64,000 nt of DNA from Gluconobacter cerevisiae (GTDB taxonomy: Bacteria > Pseudomonadota > Alphaproteobacteria > Acetobacterales > Acetobacteraceae), in the NCBI RefSeq assembly GCF_015244675.1, contig NZ_JABCQO010000009.1, positions 62,001-126,000 on the forward strand, read 5' to 3'. Below, one piece after another: positions 44,793 through 51,933 of this stretch (its first letter is position 1; the number at the start of each line of letters is the position of its first letter). The notes under the pieces were generated by a model. That model was not told where the DNA came from. It did not search any database and saw only the letters and a program-made list of their open reading frames with translations. The translations under genes and the position numbers were made by a program.

Positions 44793-46106
44793 TCAGCGCG
44801 CCAGCGAAAATCCAGACGAGCTCCAGCCCGTCATGCCACCGTTTCCGGCAAGCATCAGTTCACTCAGCCCCCAGACCATCGCATCCGCCCGATCCGGAGA
44901 CCGTGGCCCGCGATATCCACTGACCGAGAAATGACAGAGCTGATCTTCCAGAGCCGTAAACCGGCCATGATGAACCACTCTGTCAACCTCGTAGAGTGCC
45001 GCAACCGGTTCCGCGCGCGCCGCCTTACCCCGCGCCGCCGTTACCAGCTTGACGGAAGCATGCGCCCGCACACTCCGGATCGTGCCCTCTACCAGAGCCC
45101 CCCCGAAGTTCCGCTCCGCAACAATGCGTTCAGCACCCCAGTCATCAAATGCCCGCAAGGCCCTGGCAGCCCAGCCCGCCGGGCTATCCCGGGCAGACAG
45201 ATCTTCCAGAACATGCCCCACACCAGCCGCGTCAACGCCGCAGACCACAATCCCGATCTCGTCGGACCTGTAGTCTTCCGGCCCCGCCGCCCCCGAAGGA
45301 TCAACAGACACCAGAATACGCCGCATCCGAGCTGCCACATCTGTCCGGCTCTGCGCCGTAATCGCCGCCTCACGCCGAAACATCTCCAGCCGCCACAGCG
45401 CCCCTTCGACAACCGATTGATATTCACCATACAGAAACCGCCGTTTTTCCCGCTCGGGAAGCGTTTCCAGACTGGCAAGATAATCCTCGCTCAGATTGTC
45501 CCGGTTCGCCTGCGGATTCAGGATCATCGTCGCATAAAGCGACCGATCCCCCACTGGCTCCCCCGACTTGGGCTCGATCCCGCTTTCGAAAAGCGCATAA
45601 AGCCAATGCCCCATCGCCGGCGGATTGGCATCGATATATTCCTTGACCGCAAGATCCGTTTTCTGCGCCAGACGCGTCAGAAGCATATTCCGCGCGCCAT
45701 AACTGATCTGACTAGCCTCGTTCAGATAAACAGTCGCAAACTCCAGACCCAGAATCTTCTCGGTCCGCTGCTCGTCATCCAGCCCCCCGAAAAAGATCGT
45801 CGATCCATTCGGGAACGTCACAACACAATCCTGCCGGTCCAGCTTCCACCCGACCTGCGGAAAACACATCCGCATGACTTTCGGAAACGTATCCCGCAAA
45901 ACCGACGCCTTCAGCGCCGTCAGACGATGACGAAAAATGCCATGTCGACTTTCCGGAGCCTTCAGCGCCCGTATCACAACGGCCCGAACCAGAACAAAGG
46001 TCTTCCCCGACCGCGACCCACCCCTCAGAAGAATATGTCGTGCCGGCCCACCGAGCAGCCGCACCGCATCACGCTGCGAGTCATTCAGTCTAAAGGGCGC
46101 TGTCAT
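44793..46106 (-). CDS. Terminase large subunit
   Basis: DNA-packaging motor. 437 residues with Walker A GGSRSGKT (29-36), Walker B TVYLNEAS, and the nuclease acidic motifs SVDPSG, ERNFGG and the C-terminal SPDRADAMVWGLSEL. All catalytic positions are present. It overlaps the small subunit by 17 bp. ATG 46106 is preferred to GTG 46109; no clear ribosome site was seen. Confidence 0.93.
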   Translation of the reverse strand: MTAPFRLNDSQRDAVRLLGGPARHILLRGGSRSGKTFVLVRAVVIRALKAPESRHGIFRHRLTALKASVLRDTFPKVMRMCFPQVGWKLDRQDCVVTFPNGSTIFFGGLDDEQRTEKILGLEFATVYLNEASQISYGARNMLLTRLAQKTDLAVKEYIDANPPAMGHWLYALFESGIEPKSGEPVGDRSLYATMILNPQANRDNLSEDYLASLETLPEREKRRFLYGEYQSVVEGALWRLEMFRREAAITAQSRTDVAARMRRILVSVDPSGAAGPEDYRSDEIGIVVCGVDAAGVGHVLEDLSARDSPAGWAARALRAFDDWGAERIVAERNFGGALVEGTIRSVRAHASVKLVTAARGKAARAEPVAALYEVDRVVHHGRFTALEDQLCHFSVSGYRGPRSPDRADAMVWGLSELMLAGNGGMTGWSSSGFSLAR

Positions 46107-46542
46107 CACTACTGATATTGATCGAGATTATCCCCGAACGTCCATCAGCCTCCATACCAGCCCTGAAACGGGACGGACGATGCGCCCGAAGCAGAAACGC
46201 CATTAAACCGTCACTGTAACGCTTCCGAACAATCGGATTTCCCGTATCCGGATCGCAGACGACACGTCCCGCATACGTAATGGGTTCATCATATCCCTCT
46301 ACGGCTCTCCGCCGCGCTTCCGCCTCCAGAGCATCTGCAGCTTCTTCCAGAGCATCCTCCCAACGGGACGAAAAATCCTTATCCGTCTCTTTCCAGAGAT
46401 ACAACGTACTTCGCCGGACCTCCGCAACACGTCCGGCTTCCGAAATATTCCCACTTACAGACAGATACTCGAGAAACCTTTTTTTCCGTTCTTCTGACTG
46501 CTCCCGCCGCAAGGAACATTTGCCGGATATTTCTTCACCCAT
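46090..46542 (-). CDS. Terminase small subunit
   Basis: 150 residues. A helix-turn-helix segment (VSGNISEAGRVAEVRRSTLY then LWKETDKDFSSRWEDALEEA) is typical of small terminases that bind the packaging site, and it is followed by a middle region VEGYDEPITYAG with phage-type conservation. ATG 46542 has AGG nine bases upstream. Confidence 0.82.
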   Translation of the reverse strand: MGEEISGKCSLRREQSEERKKRFLEYLSVSGNISEAGRVAEVRRSTLYLWKETDKDFSSRWEDALEEAADALEAEARRRAVEGYDEPITYAGRVVCDPDTGNPIVRKRYSDGLMAFLLRAHRPSRFRAGMEADGRSGIISINISSDDSAL

Positions 46543-46584
46543 CTGCTTCAACCTTTTTCCTCAGATCGACCTGAGAACCAACCA

Positions 46585-47019
46585 TCAGCCTGCTCTCAAC
46601 GCAGCCTCCCTGCGGCTCATCATACTCCCCTCCAGCCAGACAGCCCGAACCGGCTTCTGCCGCAGACGCGCGACATTCTGGCACGTTCCTGTCCGTGCCT
46701 GAGCCTCCACATTACGCCGCACCTGCTCCCGCTCGGCCTGCACAACCACGCGCGCCAGAGTTTCCGGCGCAACCTGTCCGATCAGCCGAACTGACAGAAC
46801 CGAACGCTGACAAGGAATAGACCTGCATCTCACATCCAGGCGTGAAAGACCCGCCTCCACCAGCTCATGCCATTCCAAAGCGACATCAGCCCGATGAACC
46901 GGCTCCCCCTCATACACAAGAGGACATCCCACAAGTGAGGCTGATTTCCTTTGAAGGACAATAAAAGTCTGACGACCAGACAATACAACGCTACCAGAAG
47001 AAATGTCACATTTTTCCAT
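46585..47019 (-). CDS. Hypothetical phage protein, first gene after the late-operon terminator
   Basis: 144 residues, no recognised domain. Basic C-terminus with many Arg and Cys residues. It follows, on the minus strand, the promoter (47107-47135) and terminator (47035-47073), so it would be the first gene transcribed on read-through into the structural operon. Its coding status rests on position and an intact frame; no ribosome site was seen at ATG 47019. Confidence 0.55.
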   Translation of the reverse strand: MEKCDISSGSVVLSGRQTFIVLQRKSASLVGCPLVYEGEPVHRADVALEWHELVEAGLSRLDVRCRSIPCQRSVLSVRLIGQVAPETLARVVVQAEREQVRRNVEAQARTGTCQNVARLRQKPVRAVWLEGSMMSRREAALRAG

Positions 47020-47034
47020 CGATCAGGAAACTTC

Positions 47035-47073
47035 CAAAATAAAAGCCGACCTTCTTTTCAGAAGACCGGCTTT
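47035..47073 (-). terminator. Terminator ahead of the structural operon
   Basis: On the minus strand, arms AAAGCCG and CGGCTTT plus an inner 5-bp CTTCT/AGAAG stem close a GAAA-type loop, and the run CTTTTATTTT follows. It lies between gene 47125-47691 and gene 46585-47019. Confidence 0.82.
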
Positions 47074-47106
47074 GGATATTTATGTATAATTCTTCAGTAT
47101 GCATTT

Positions 47107-47135
47107 TTTATACCAAAACCGCGCTCACATAGCAA
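47107..47135 (-). promoter_or_regulatory. Candidate promoter just before the terminator
   Basis: Minus strand: -35 TTGCTA (47130-47135), 17-base spacer, -10 TATAAA (47107-47112). The predicted transcript start (about 47100) is only some 30 bases before the terminator hairpin. Confidence 0.6.
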
Positions 47136-47691
47136 TAGGTAATTTATCGTTGACAGATTTTTTCTTATTCTTCTTTTGAGAAATTACATCGTAAACATGC
47201 GCGAGCTGTTCCAAAAGCAACGCGCACTGAGCCGAAACCTTCATCCGCGCACGCCCCTCCGACAAAGCCGGGTAAAGATGTCGCGCCATGGCCGAAAACG
47301 ACATCTCACGCGCCAGAAGCATTTCCAGTCGAACATGAGCACACAGACCAAGCATATCGCGAATCTGCGTCAACCGCGCAGAACATTGGCCTCGCCCTAT
47401 CATCCAGGTGTGAATGTCACCCCGTTCCCTGACACGCCCATCAGACGATGGATTTTCCATTACTCCCAAAGACGCAAAGACGTATTCACGATACCAACGA
47501 TCCGCGGCAGCCAGTTCTCCATCCCCAATGTCACCCGCGTCGTACATCGACTGCACCGCGTTCACGACCCGAAACGTCTTGCCGACTTCACGGATTTCCG
47601 AATGATGGTATCGCTCCGCCGTCGGCTTCACCACGATTTCAGTCACACCGCATCCCCTCAACGAAGATACCTCCTGTATTCTGTCGAGCAT
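47125..47691 (-). CDS. Putative phage regulator (DUF6456-like)
   Basis: 188 residues. A central helical part (ADRWYREYVFASLGVMENPS, MIGRGQCSARLTQIRDMLG) and a C-terminal EMSFSAMARHLYPALSEGRA with helix-turn-helix-like spacing recall the DUF6456 proteins of alphaproteobacterial phages and GTAs. The C-terminus is Lys-rich (SQKKNKKKSVNDK). It overlaps the preceding gene as TGATG, forming a two-gene early operon. A late-gene activator or antiterminator role is inference from position only. Confidence 0.55.
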   Translation of the reverse strand: MLDRIQEVSSLRGCGVTEIVVKPTAERYHHSEIREVGKTFRVVNAVQSMYDAGDIGDGELAAADRWYREYVFASLGVMENPSSDGRVRERGDIHTWMIGRGQCSARLTQIRDMLGLCAHVRLEMLLAREMSFSAMARHLYPALSEGRARMKVSAQCALLLEQLAHVYDVISQKKNKKKSVNDKLPIAM

Positions 47692-47996
47692 CAGTTGATC
47701 TCCACATCAACATCACGGCCACCCATCGGCTGCAATCCAGGAAAAACCGGCACCAGATCCGCCCCCCACAATGCATTCCAACTGACTGGATGTCCCGCAG
47801 GAAGGGCCTCAGCAGTTTCTCTATCCGTCACTATGCGAGCCTTCGGAAAAGACGCCCCGGACGTTTTTTGAACGGAACGGCGGCGCCCCTTGCGCGCATT
47901 TCCACGCTCCGGTAGCCAACCATCAGAAGCAAGCATGGCAGCAAGAGCACTTGCAGACACACGACGCGGTACGGGACCTGATTTGACCTGCCTCAT
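47691..47996 (-). CDS. Small phage early protein of unknown function
   Basis: 101 residues, basic N-terminus (MRQVKSGPVPRRVSASALAA). No recognised family. The frame is open 51 codons further upstream, but ATG 47996 is favoured because AAAGGA lies seven bases before it and the longer version would run into the repressor gene on the other strand. It is divergent from the repressor gene, behind operators O1 and O2. Confidence 0.6.
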   Translation of the reverse strand: MRQVKSGPVPRRVSASALAAMLASDGWLPERGNARKGRRRSVQKTSGASFPKARIVTDRETAEALPAGHPVSWNALWGADLVPVFPGLQPMGGRDVDVEIN

Positions 47997-48010
47997 TTCA
48001 ACATCCTTTC

Positions 48011-48039
48011 TTAATACGGAACCGTTATATTTTTGGCAA
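48011..48039 (-). promoter_or_regulatory. Candidate early promoter (minus strand)
   Basis: -35 TTGCCA (48034-48039), 17-base spacer, -10 TATTAA (48011-48016), upstream of gene 47691-47996. Operator O1 covers the -35. The expected leader is very short (about 8 bases). Confidence 0.55.
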
Positions 48040-48046
48040 AATGCCA
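48034..48046. promoter_or_regulatory. Operator O1, TGGC-N5-GCCA palindrome
   Basis: TGGCAAAATGCCA, in the divergent control region between the repressor gene and gene 47691-47996. One of four TGGC-N5-GCCA sites within 700 bp. Confidence 0.7.
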
Positions 48047-48078
48047 CAGCGCATGATAAAAAAAACTTCTTCTGGATT

Positions 48079-48091
48079 TGGCATAAAGCCA
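48079..48091. promoter_or_regulatory. Operator O2, TGGC-N5-GCCA palindrome
   Basis: TGGCATAAAGCCA, 45 bases from O1 centre to centre and 17 bases before the repressor ATG, so it probably controls the repressor gene itself. Confidence 0.7.
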
Positions 48092-48107
48092 TTGCTAAAA
48101 AGGCCTT

Positions 48108-48500
48108 ATGGCCAAACACAAGCGCCCTGACTCTCTGACTACACTCCAACGAGCCATAGGAACTCGCATTTCCTGGGCCCGTGAGCTCGTCATGCCCAAC
48201 CAGAGCGAGTGCGCCCGCCTGCTGGGCGTAGATGCTTCCACGCTAAACAAGATCGAACGCGGCGACCGTGCACCCAGCGTCTTTCTCATCGCGGCGCTCT
48301 CGAACCGGCTGCGCGTATCGACCGATTTTCTTCTGAAAGGCGTCCTGAACGGTCGTACCGACGAAGAACTGGCCCTGCGACTGGCTGCCCTACACCCAGA
48401 GTTGGTGCTCCAGCGGCAAGACATGGCTCCGAACACGGACAGAAACACGTCTTCCGACACACCTGATCCGCCCAAGAGACCAGATGAGGAGATCCATTAG
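48108..48500 (+). CDS. XRE-family phage repressor
   Basis: 130 residues. The N-terminal HTH_3 domain spans about residues 14-75: WARELVMPNQSECARLLGVD, ASTLNKIERGDRAPSVFLIA, then LSNRLRVSTDFLLKGVL. There is no C-terminal LexA/CI-type serine protease domain, so it would not self-cleave on RecA activation. AAAGG precedes ATG 48108. It is the only plus-strand gene in the element, divergent from the early operon, and is the natural ligand of the four palindromes. Confidence 0.85.
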   Translation: MAKHKRPDSLTTLQRAIGTRISWARELVMPNQSECARLLGVDASTLNKIERGDRAPSVFLIAALSNRLRVSTDFLLKGVLNGRTDEELALRLAALHPELVLQRQDMAPNTDRNTSSDTPDPPKRPDEEIH

Positions 48501-48508
48501 TGACCGTT

Positions 48509-48625
48509 TCACTGGTTTCCATACGCATTCAGGTGCCCCCCATTCGATACAACACGATAAATCCGCTTTATCGATGGAATGAACAAATCGGAAACATCCC
48601 CGGTCATCAGATTTTCTGAATTCAT
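48509..48625 (-). CDS. Small ORF of 38 residues under repressor-type operators
   Basis: A short minus-strand frame (starts MNSENLMTGDVSDLFIPSIK, ends NAYGNQ) with GGGAG six bases before ATG 48625. No family was recognised. Its promoter region carries operators O3 and O4, and its stop faces the repressor stop 8 bp away, so transcription would run antisense into the repressor gene. The start lies inside a hairpin. Coding status is inferred from the ribosome site and promoter only. Confidence 0.5.
   Translation of the reverse strand: MNSENLMTGDVSDLFIPSIKRIYRVVSNGGHLNAYGNQ
48555..48573. repeat. Inverted repeat, 7-bp arms
   Basis: CGATAAA and TTTATCG separated by 5 bases, inside the 38-residue frame. 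Confidence 0.5.
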
Positions 48626-48631
48626 GACCGG
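48600..48631 (-). other. Hairpin covering the small ORF start
   Basis: 8-bp arms CCGGTCAT / ATGACCGG with an inner CAGA/TCTG stem; the ATG of the 38-residue frame lies in one arm. Confidence 0.55.
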
Positions 48632-48681
48632 CTCCCTTCCTTCCCCGCCAACCGCCCCCATGGCAGCCGTCGATTAACGAT

Positions 48682-48710
48682 AAATTAATGGCACTGTGCC
48701 ACTGGGTCAA
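48682..48710 (-). promoter_or_regulatory. Candidate promoter of the small ORF
   Basis: Minus strand: -35 TTGACC (48705-48710), 17-base spacer, -10 TAATTT (48682-48687). Operator O3 lies wholly in the spacer. Confidence 0.5.
48689..48701. promoter_or_regulatory. Operator O3, TGGC-N5-GCCA palindrome
   Basis: TGGCACTGTGCCA, between the -35 and -10 of the candidate promoter for the 38-residue frame, a classic repressor position. Confidence 0.7.
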
Positions 48711-48720
48711 GAAACAAATA

Positions 48721-48733
48721 TGGCTTTGAGCCA
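48721..48733. promoter_or_regulatory. Operator O4, TGGC-N5-GCCA palindrome
   Basis: TGGCTTTGAGCCA, 32 bases (about three helical turns) from O3 centre to centre. Confidence 0.7.
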
Positions 48734-48942
48734 TTATGACGGGTTTGAGCTGCCCTATTTTCCCTGCATTGCAGCCATAGTCGGGGAAAGAAAACACAGT
48801 CTTCCCCTCATCATTTCCTCACGAAACTGATGGGAAGAGTTTCATATTTCAGCTTTTTTCAGACACCGATTTTTTACAGAATCTATATTTGTTTGATATT
48901 AATTAACAAATTAAGACGTTCTGTATCTGTTTTATACTGAAG

Positions 48943-48976
48943 GGAGCAAAAAAAGGCGCGCCGTTTTTTCTGCTCC
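48943..48976. repeat. 34-bp near-palindrome with A/T tracts around GGCGCGCC
   Basis: Arms GGAGC / GCTCC, inner poly-A / poly-T tracts and a central 8-bp GC palindrome. It lies 76 bp from the dnaB stop. It could be a bidirectional terminator for dnaB. Confidence 0.5.
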
Positions 48977-49051
48977 AAAAACAGGCTCCATCAACGGGAC
49001 ATGTTTATCAAAACGCAACGTCTTCCAAAGTCACTCATCCTTTGCGGAGAG

Positions 49052-50566
49052 TCACTCGTGAATAACATCCAGATCCCCAAAGCGGGTATATTCACCTTCG
49101 AAATATAGCTGAATCATTCCGGTAGGCCCATGACGCTGTTTCTCAAGAATCAGCTCGGCCTTGTTATGCACCAACGCCATCTTGCGTTGCCACTCTTCTG
49201 TCGCAACCTGAAACTTGTCGTTGCTATCATAGGCGCTGTCTTTGGGTTGACGCTGTTGTAGGTAATATTCGTCGCGATAAACGAACATGACCGCATCCGC
49301 ATCCTGCTCGATCGAGCCCGATTCGCGTAGATCCGACAGCATCGGTCGTTTATCTTCACGCGATTCGACCTGACGCGACAACTGGGATAGCGCAATCACC
49401 GGAACAGAAAGTTCTTTCGCAATCGCCTTCAACCCCTGTGTAATCATCGAAATTTCCAGAACACGGCTGTCAGGCTTGGTGCCGATAGCAGGCCGCATCA
49501 ATTGAAGATAATCCACAACAACAAGGCTCAACCCCTGCGTCCGAGCCAACCGTCGGCAGCGTGTTCGCATAGCCGACAGGGAAATCGCCGGCGTATCGTC
49601 AATATAGAGCGGCAGCCTCTGAAGCTCCCGTGCCACACGGACAAAACGGTCGAACTCCTTCTGCCCGATATCACCGCGACGGATCTTCTCACCCGAAACC
49701 TCAGCCTCACCCGACAAAATACGGGTCGCCAACTGCTCGGACGACATTTCCAGCGAGAAGATGGCAACCGACCCCTTTGGTTTCTCCCCACTATCCTCAG
49801 CATCCCGCAGAATCGACCGAGCCGCCGAGAACGCAATCTTGGTGGCAAGCGCTGTCTTCCCCATTGCAGGACGACCAGCAAGGATAATCAGATCGGAAGG
49901 ATGCAAACCGCCGGTCCGCTTGTCGAAGTCCCGCAGACCCGACGTCAGACCCACCACATCGCCTGTCCGCTGATAGGCCTTTGTCGCGACCTTGACCGCT
50001 TCCGTCAAAGCGTTGGTAAAAGAAACGAAACCGCCTTCCTGGCCCCGTTCCGTCGCCAGCTTGAACAACGCCTCTTCGGACGCCGCGATCTGATCTGACC
50101 CGTCCAGATCCGGTCGCGCACCAAAAGCATTGTTGACGACCGTCTCGCCGATATCGATCAGCTGCCGCCGAACCCAGGCATCATGGATCACCCGCCCATA
50201 ATCACCCGCATTGACGATCCCCACCATCGCCGTCAACAGCTTGGCCAGATACGCAGGCCCGCCCGCTGCATCCAGAACACCAGTATGCTCGAACTCGGCC
50301 CGCATGGTCACGGGATCAGCCAATTGCCCCCGCTCAATCCGCCGGGCAATCGCTTCATAGATCCGCCCATTCAGCGGATCGGAAAAATGGGCCGGCTCCA
50401 GAAAGTCCGAAACCCGCTCATAAGCTTTGTTATTCGTCAGGATGGCGCCCAGCAGCGCCTGTTCGGCAGCAACACTGGACGGAGGACTGCGTCTCAACAG
50501 GAGACCCAGATCCCCATCGTTCGAGGAAGCCTCAGAGGCGGACGGAGAGGAATGCGATTCGATCAT
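49052..50566 (-). CDS. dnaB: Replicative DNA helicase
   Basis: Hexameric 5'-3' helicase of the replication fork. The 504 residues have the N-terminal domain (PPSSVAAEQALLGAILTNNK) and RecA-type core: Walker A GRPAMGKTAL, Walker B SLVVVDYLQLM, FSLEMSSEQLATR and SQLSRQVESREDKRPMLSDL. ATG 50566 has AGGA nine bases upstream; ATG 50587 is an alternative. It is in line with folC and accD on the minus strand. It is a chromosomal gene, not a phage one, by its company and full length, although phages can carry dnaB homologues. Confidence 0.95.
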   Translation of the reverse strand: MIESHSSPSASEASSNDGDLGLLLRRSPPSSVAAEQALLGAILTNNKAYERVSDFLEPAHFSDPLNGRIYEAIARRIERGQLADPVTMRAEFEHTGVLDAAGGPAYLAKLLTAMVGIVNAGDYGRVIHDAWVRRQLIDIGETVVNNAFGARPDLDGSDQIAASEEALFKLATERGQEGGFVSFTNALTEAVKVATKAYQRTGDVVGLTSGLRDFDKRTGGLHPSDLIILAGRPAMGKTALATKIAFSAARSILRDAEDSGEKPKGSVAIFSLEMSSEQLATRILSGEAEVSGEKIRRGDIGQKEFDRFVRVARELQRLPLYIDDTPAISLSAMRTRCRRLARTQGLSLVVVDYLQLMRPAIGTKPDSRVLEISMITQGLKAIAKELSVPVIALSQLSRQVESREDKRPMLSDLRESGSIEQDADAVMFVYRDEYYLQQRQPKDSAYDSNDKFQVATEEWQRKMALVHNKAELILEKQRHGPTGMIQLYFEGEYTRFGDLDVIHE

Positions 50567-50610
50567 GTTCACGCGTCCTTCTAACATCCCGCTCCATCAC
50601 CAGAAACGGA

Positions 50611-51933
50611 TTAACTGGCGATCCAGCCATCCTCTGCCAGCACCACACCCGCCAGATAAAGGCTGCCACAGATCAACACACGAGCCGGAGCGCCCTCTTC
50701 AGAAACAAGTCGCTCCAGCGCAGCTCTGACAGTCGGTCCAGCAATCGCCCGCCCGCCCGATGCAGCAACGATTTCCTCAACCGGCATCGCCAGATGCTGC
50801 CCCGGCTCCGAAACTGCCTGAACCGAAGCAGCCCGTTCGATAATCGGCCTCAGGAACCCGGAGGCATCCTTCGTCTGCTTCACACCCGCAATCACGTGTA
50901 CCGGTCGGTCTTTCCAGACTTCCAGCACCGTCCCAAGAACCTGTCCAGCGTCTGGATTATGCCCGCCATCGAGATACAGCTCCCACCCCTCAGGCAACAT
51001 CCGAGCCAGCGTTCCGTCCAACTTCTGCAAACGTGCAGGCCAGAACGTCCGGGCAATCCCCTGATAGGCCGAAAGCGGCAGCTTCAACCCTGACACACGC
51101 AGAGCCGCCACAGCCAACGCCGCATTCCCGGCCTGATGCTGGCCTTTCAGCGCAGGCAGCGGCAACGAAAGAACCCCGTCCGCATCCCGGTAATCCAGAC
51201 CATCCACCCGCTCAGTGACGAAAATATCCTGTCCCACCACCCGAAGCGGCGCATCCAGTTCCGCAGCCCGGCGCCGAATGACATTCAGAGCGTCCGGTGC
51301 CTGAGCCGCCGAAACAACCGGAACTCCCGCCTTGATGATCCCGGCTTTTTCACCGGCAATCGCCGCGACAGTGCTGCCCAGAAATGCTTCATGATCCAGA
51401 CTGACTGGCGTAATCACGCAGACAGCAGGCTTCGGCACCACATTGGTCGCGTCCAGCCGTCCGCCAAGCCCGACCTCCAGAACCACCAGATCCGCCGACA
51501 CCTGCGAAAACAGCAGGAAGCCCGCAGCCGTCAGAACCTCGAAAACCGTAATCGGGGCACCAGCATTGATCCGCTCGACCGTCTCGAGCGCTGCAACCAG
51601 CACATCCTCGTCCACAAGCTGCCCCGCCAGTCGGAACCGCTCGGTCACGCTCACCAGATGCGGACTGCTCATGACATGCACCCGCAGCCCGGCTGCTTCG
51701 GCAATCGCCCGCAGATTAGCGCAGGTACTGCCCTTGCCGTTCGTACCCGCCACATGAATAACGGGCGGCAGATGACGCTCGGGGTGATCCAGCTTCGCCA
51801 GCAGCACTTCAAGCCGCCCCAGCGAAAGATCGATCAACGCCGGATAAAGCTCCTGAAGGCGCGCAAGCACGGCACCAGGCCGCCCCTGATATTCACCGGA
51901 CAGCCGAACCGGCACCCCAAGCTCCGCAGTCAT
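50611..51933 (-). CDS. folC: Folylpolyglutamate / dihydrofolate synthase
   Basis: Adds glutamate to dihydropteroate and folates. The 440 residues carry the ATP motif HVAGTNGKGSTCAN, VLEVGLGGRLDATN, and the Mur-ligase C-domain pattern YLDGGHNPDAG. The start overlaps the accD stop as TGATG. accD-folC is a common alphaproteobacterial pair. Confidence 0.95.
   Translation of the reverse strand: MTAELGVPVRLSGEYQGRPGAVLARLQELYPALIDLSLGRLEVLLAKLDHPERHLPPVIHVAGTNGKGSTCANLRAIAEAAGLRVHVMSSPHLVSVTERFRLAGQLVDEDVLVAALETVERINAGAPITVFEVLTAAGFLLFSQVSADLVVLEVGLGGRLDATNVVPKPAVCVITPVSLDHEAFLGSTVAAIAGEKAGIIKAGVPVVSAAQAPDALNVIRRRAAELDAPLRVVGQDIFVTERVDGLDYRDADGVLSLPLPALKGQHQAGNAALAVAALRVSGLKLPLSAYQGIARTFWPARLQKLDGTLARMLPEGWELYLDGGHNPDAGQVLGTVLEVWKDRPVHVIAGVKQTKDASGFLRPIIERAASVQAVSEPGQHLAMPVEEIVAASGGRAIAGPTVRAALERLVSEEGAPARVLICGSLYLAGVVLAEDGWIAS

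Larger units (their letters stand above)
28371..48733 (-). mobile_element. Phage-like element with contractile tail (prophage remnant or domesticated particle)
   Basis: About 20 genes, nearly all minus strand and tightly packed, encode the head, neck, sheath, tube, baseplate and fibres of a myovirus-type particle with Mu/P2-like tail logic. An XRE repressor and a control region close the right side. No integrase, transposase, replication, holin, endolysin or long tape-measure gene was recognised, and no flanking direct repeats were found by eye. The bounds are set by the first and last phage-like features, not by att sites. Neighbours are the dehydrogenase operon (left) and dnaB (right). Confidence 0.9.
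48501..49051. other. 551-bp region between the repressor gene and dnaB
   Basis: Contains the small ORF, two inverted repeats (48555-48573 and 48600-48631), operators O3 and O4 with a candidate promoter, an AT-rich stretch (about 48840-48945) and a 34-bp near-palindrome (48943-48976). No other gene was supported. Confidence 0.6.

Noticed and set aside
43157-46115. Long plus-strand frames over portal and terminase (43157-44584 and 44745-46115)
   Set aside because: Antisense to portal and terminase genes with intact catalytic motifs.
48390-48797. 135-codon minus-strand frame covering the repressor 3' end
   Set aside because: No ribosome site, unusual composition, and it crosses the operator region. 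The 38-residue frame with a good ribosome site is preferred there.
28366-49051. att direct repeats flanking the phage-like element
   Set aside because: None was found by eye between the cytochrome c 3' end and the dnaB 3' flank. A proper repeat search is needed to exclude them.
49052-50566. dnaB as a phage-encoded helicase
   Set aside because: It is full-length and in line with folC and accD, outside the operator-bounded region, so it is treated as the chromosomal gene.
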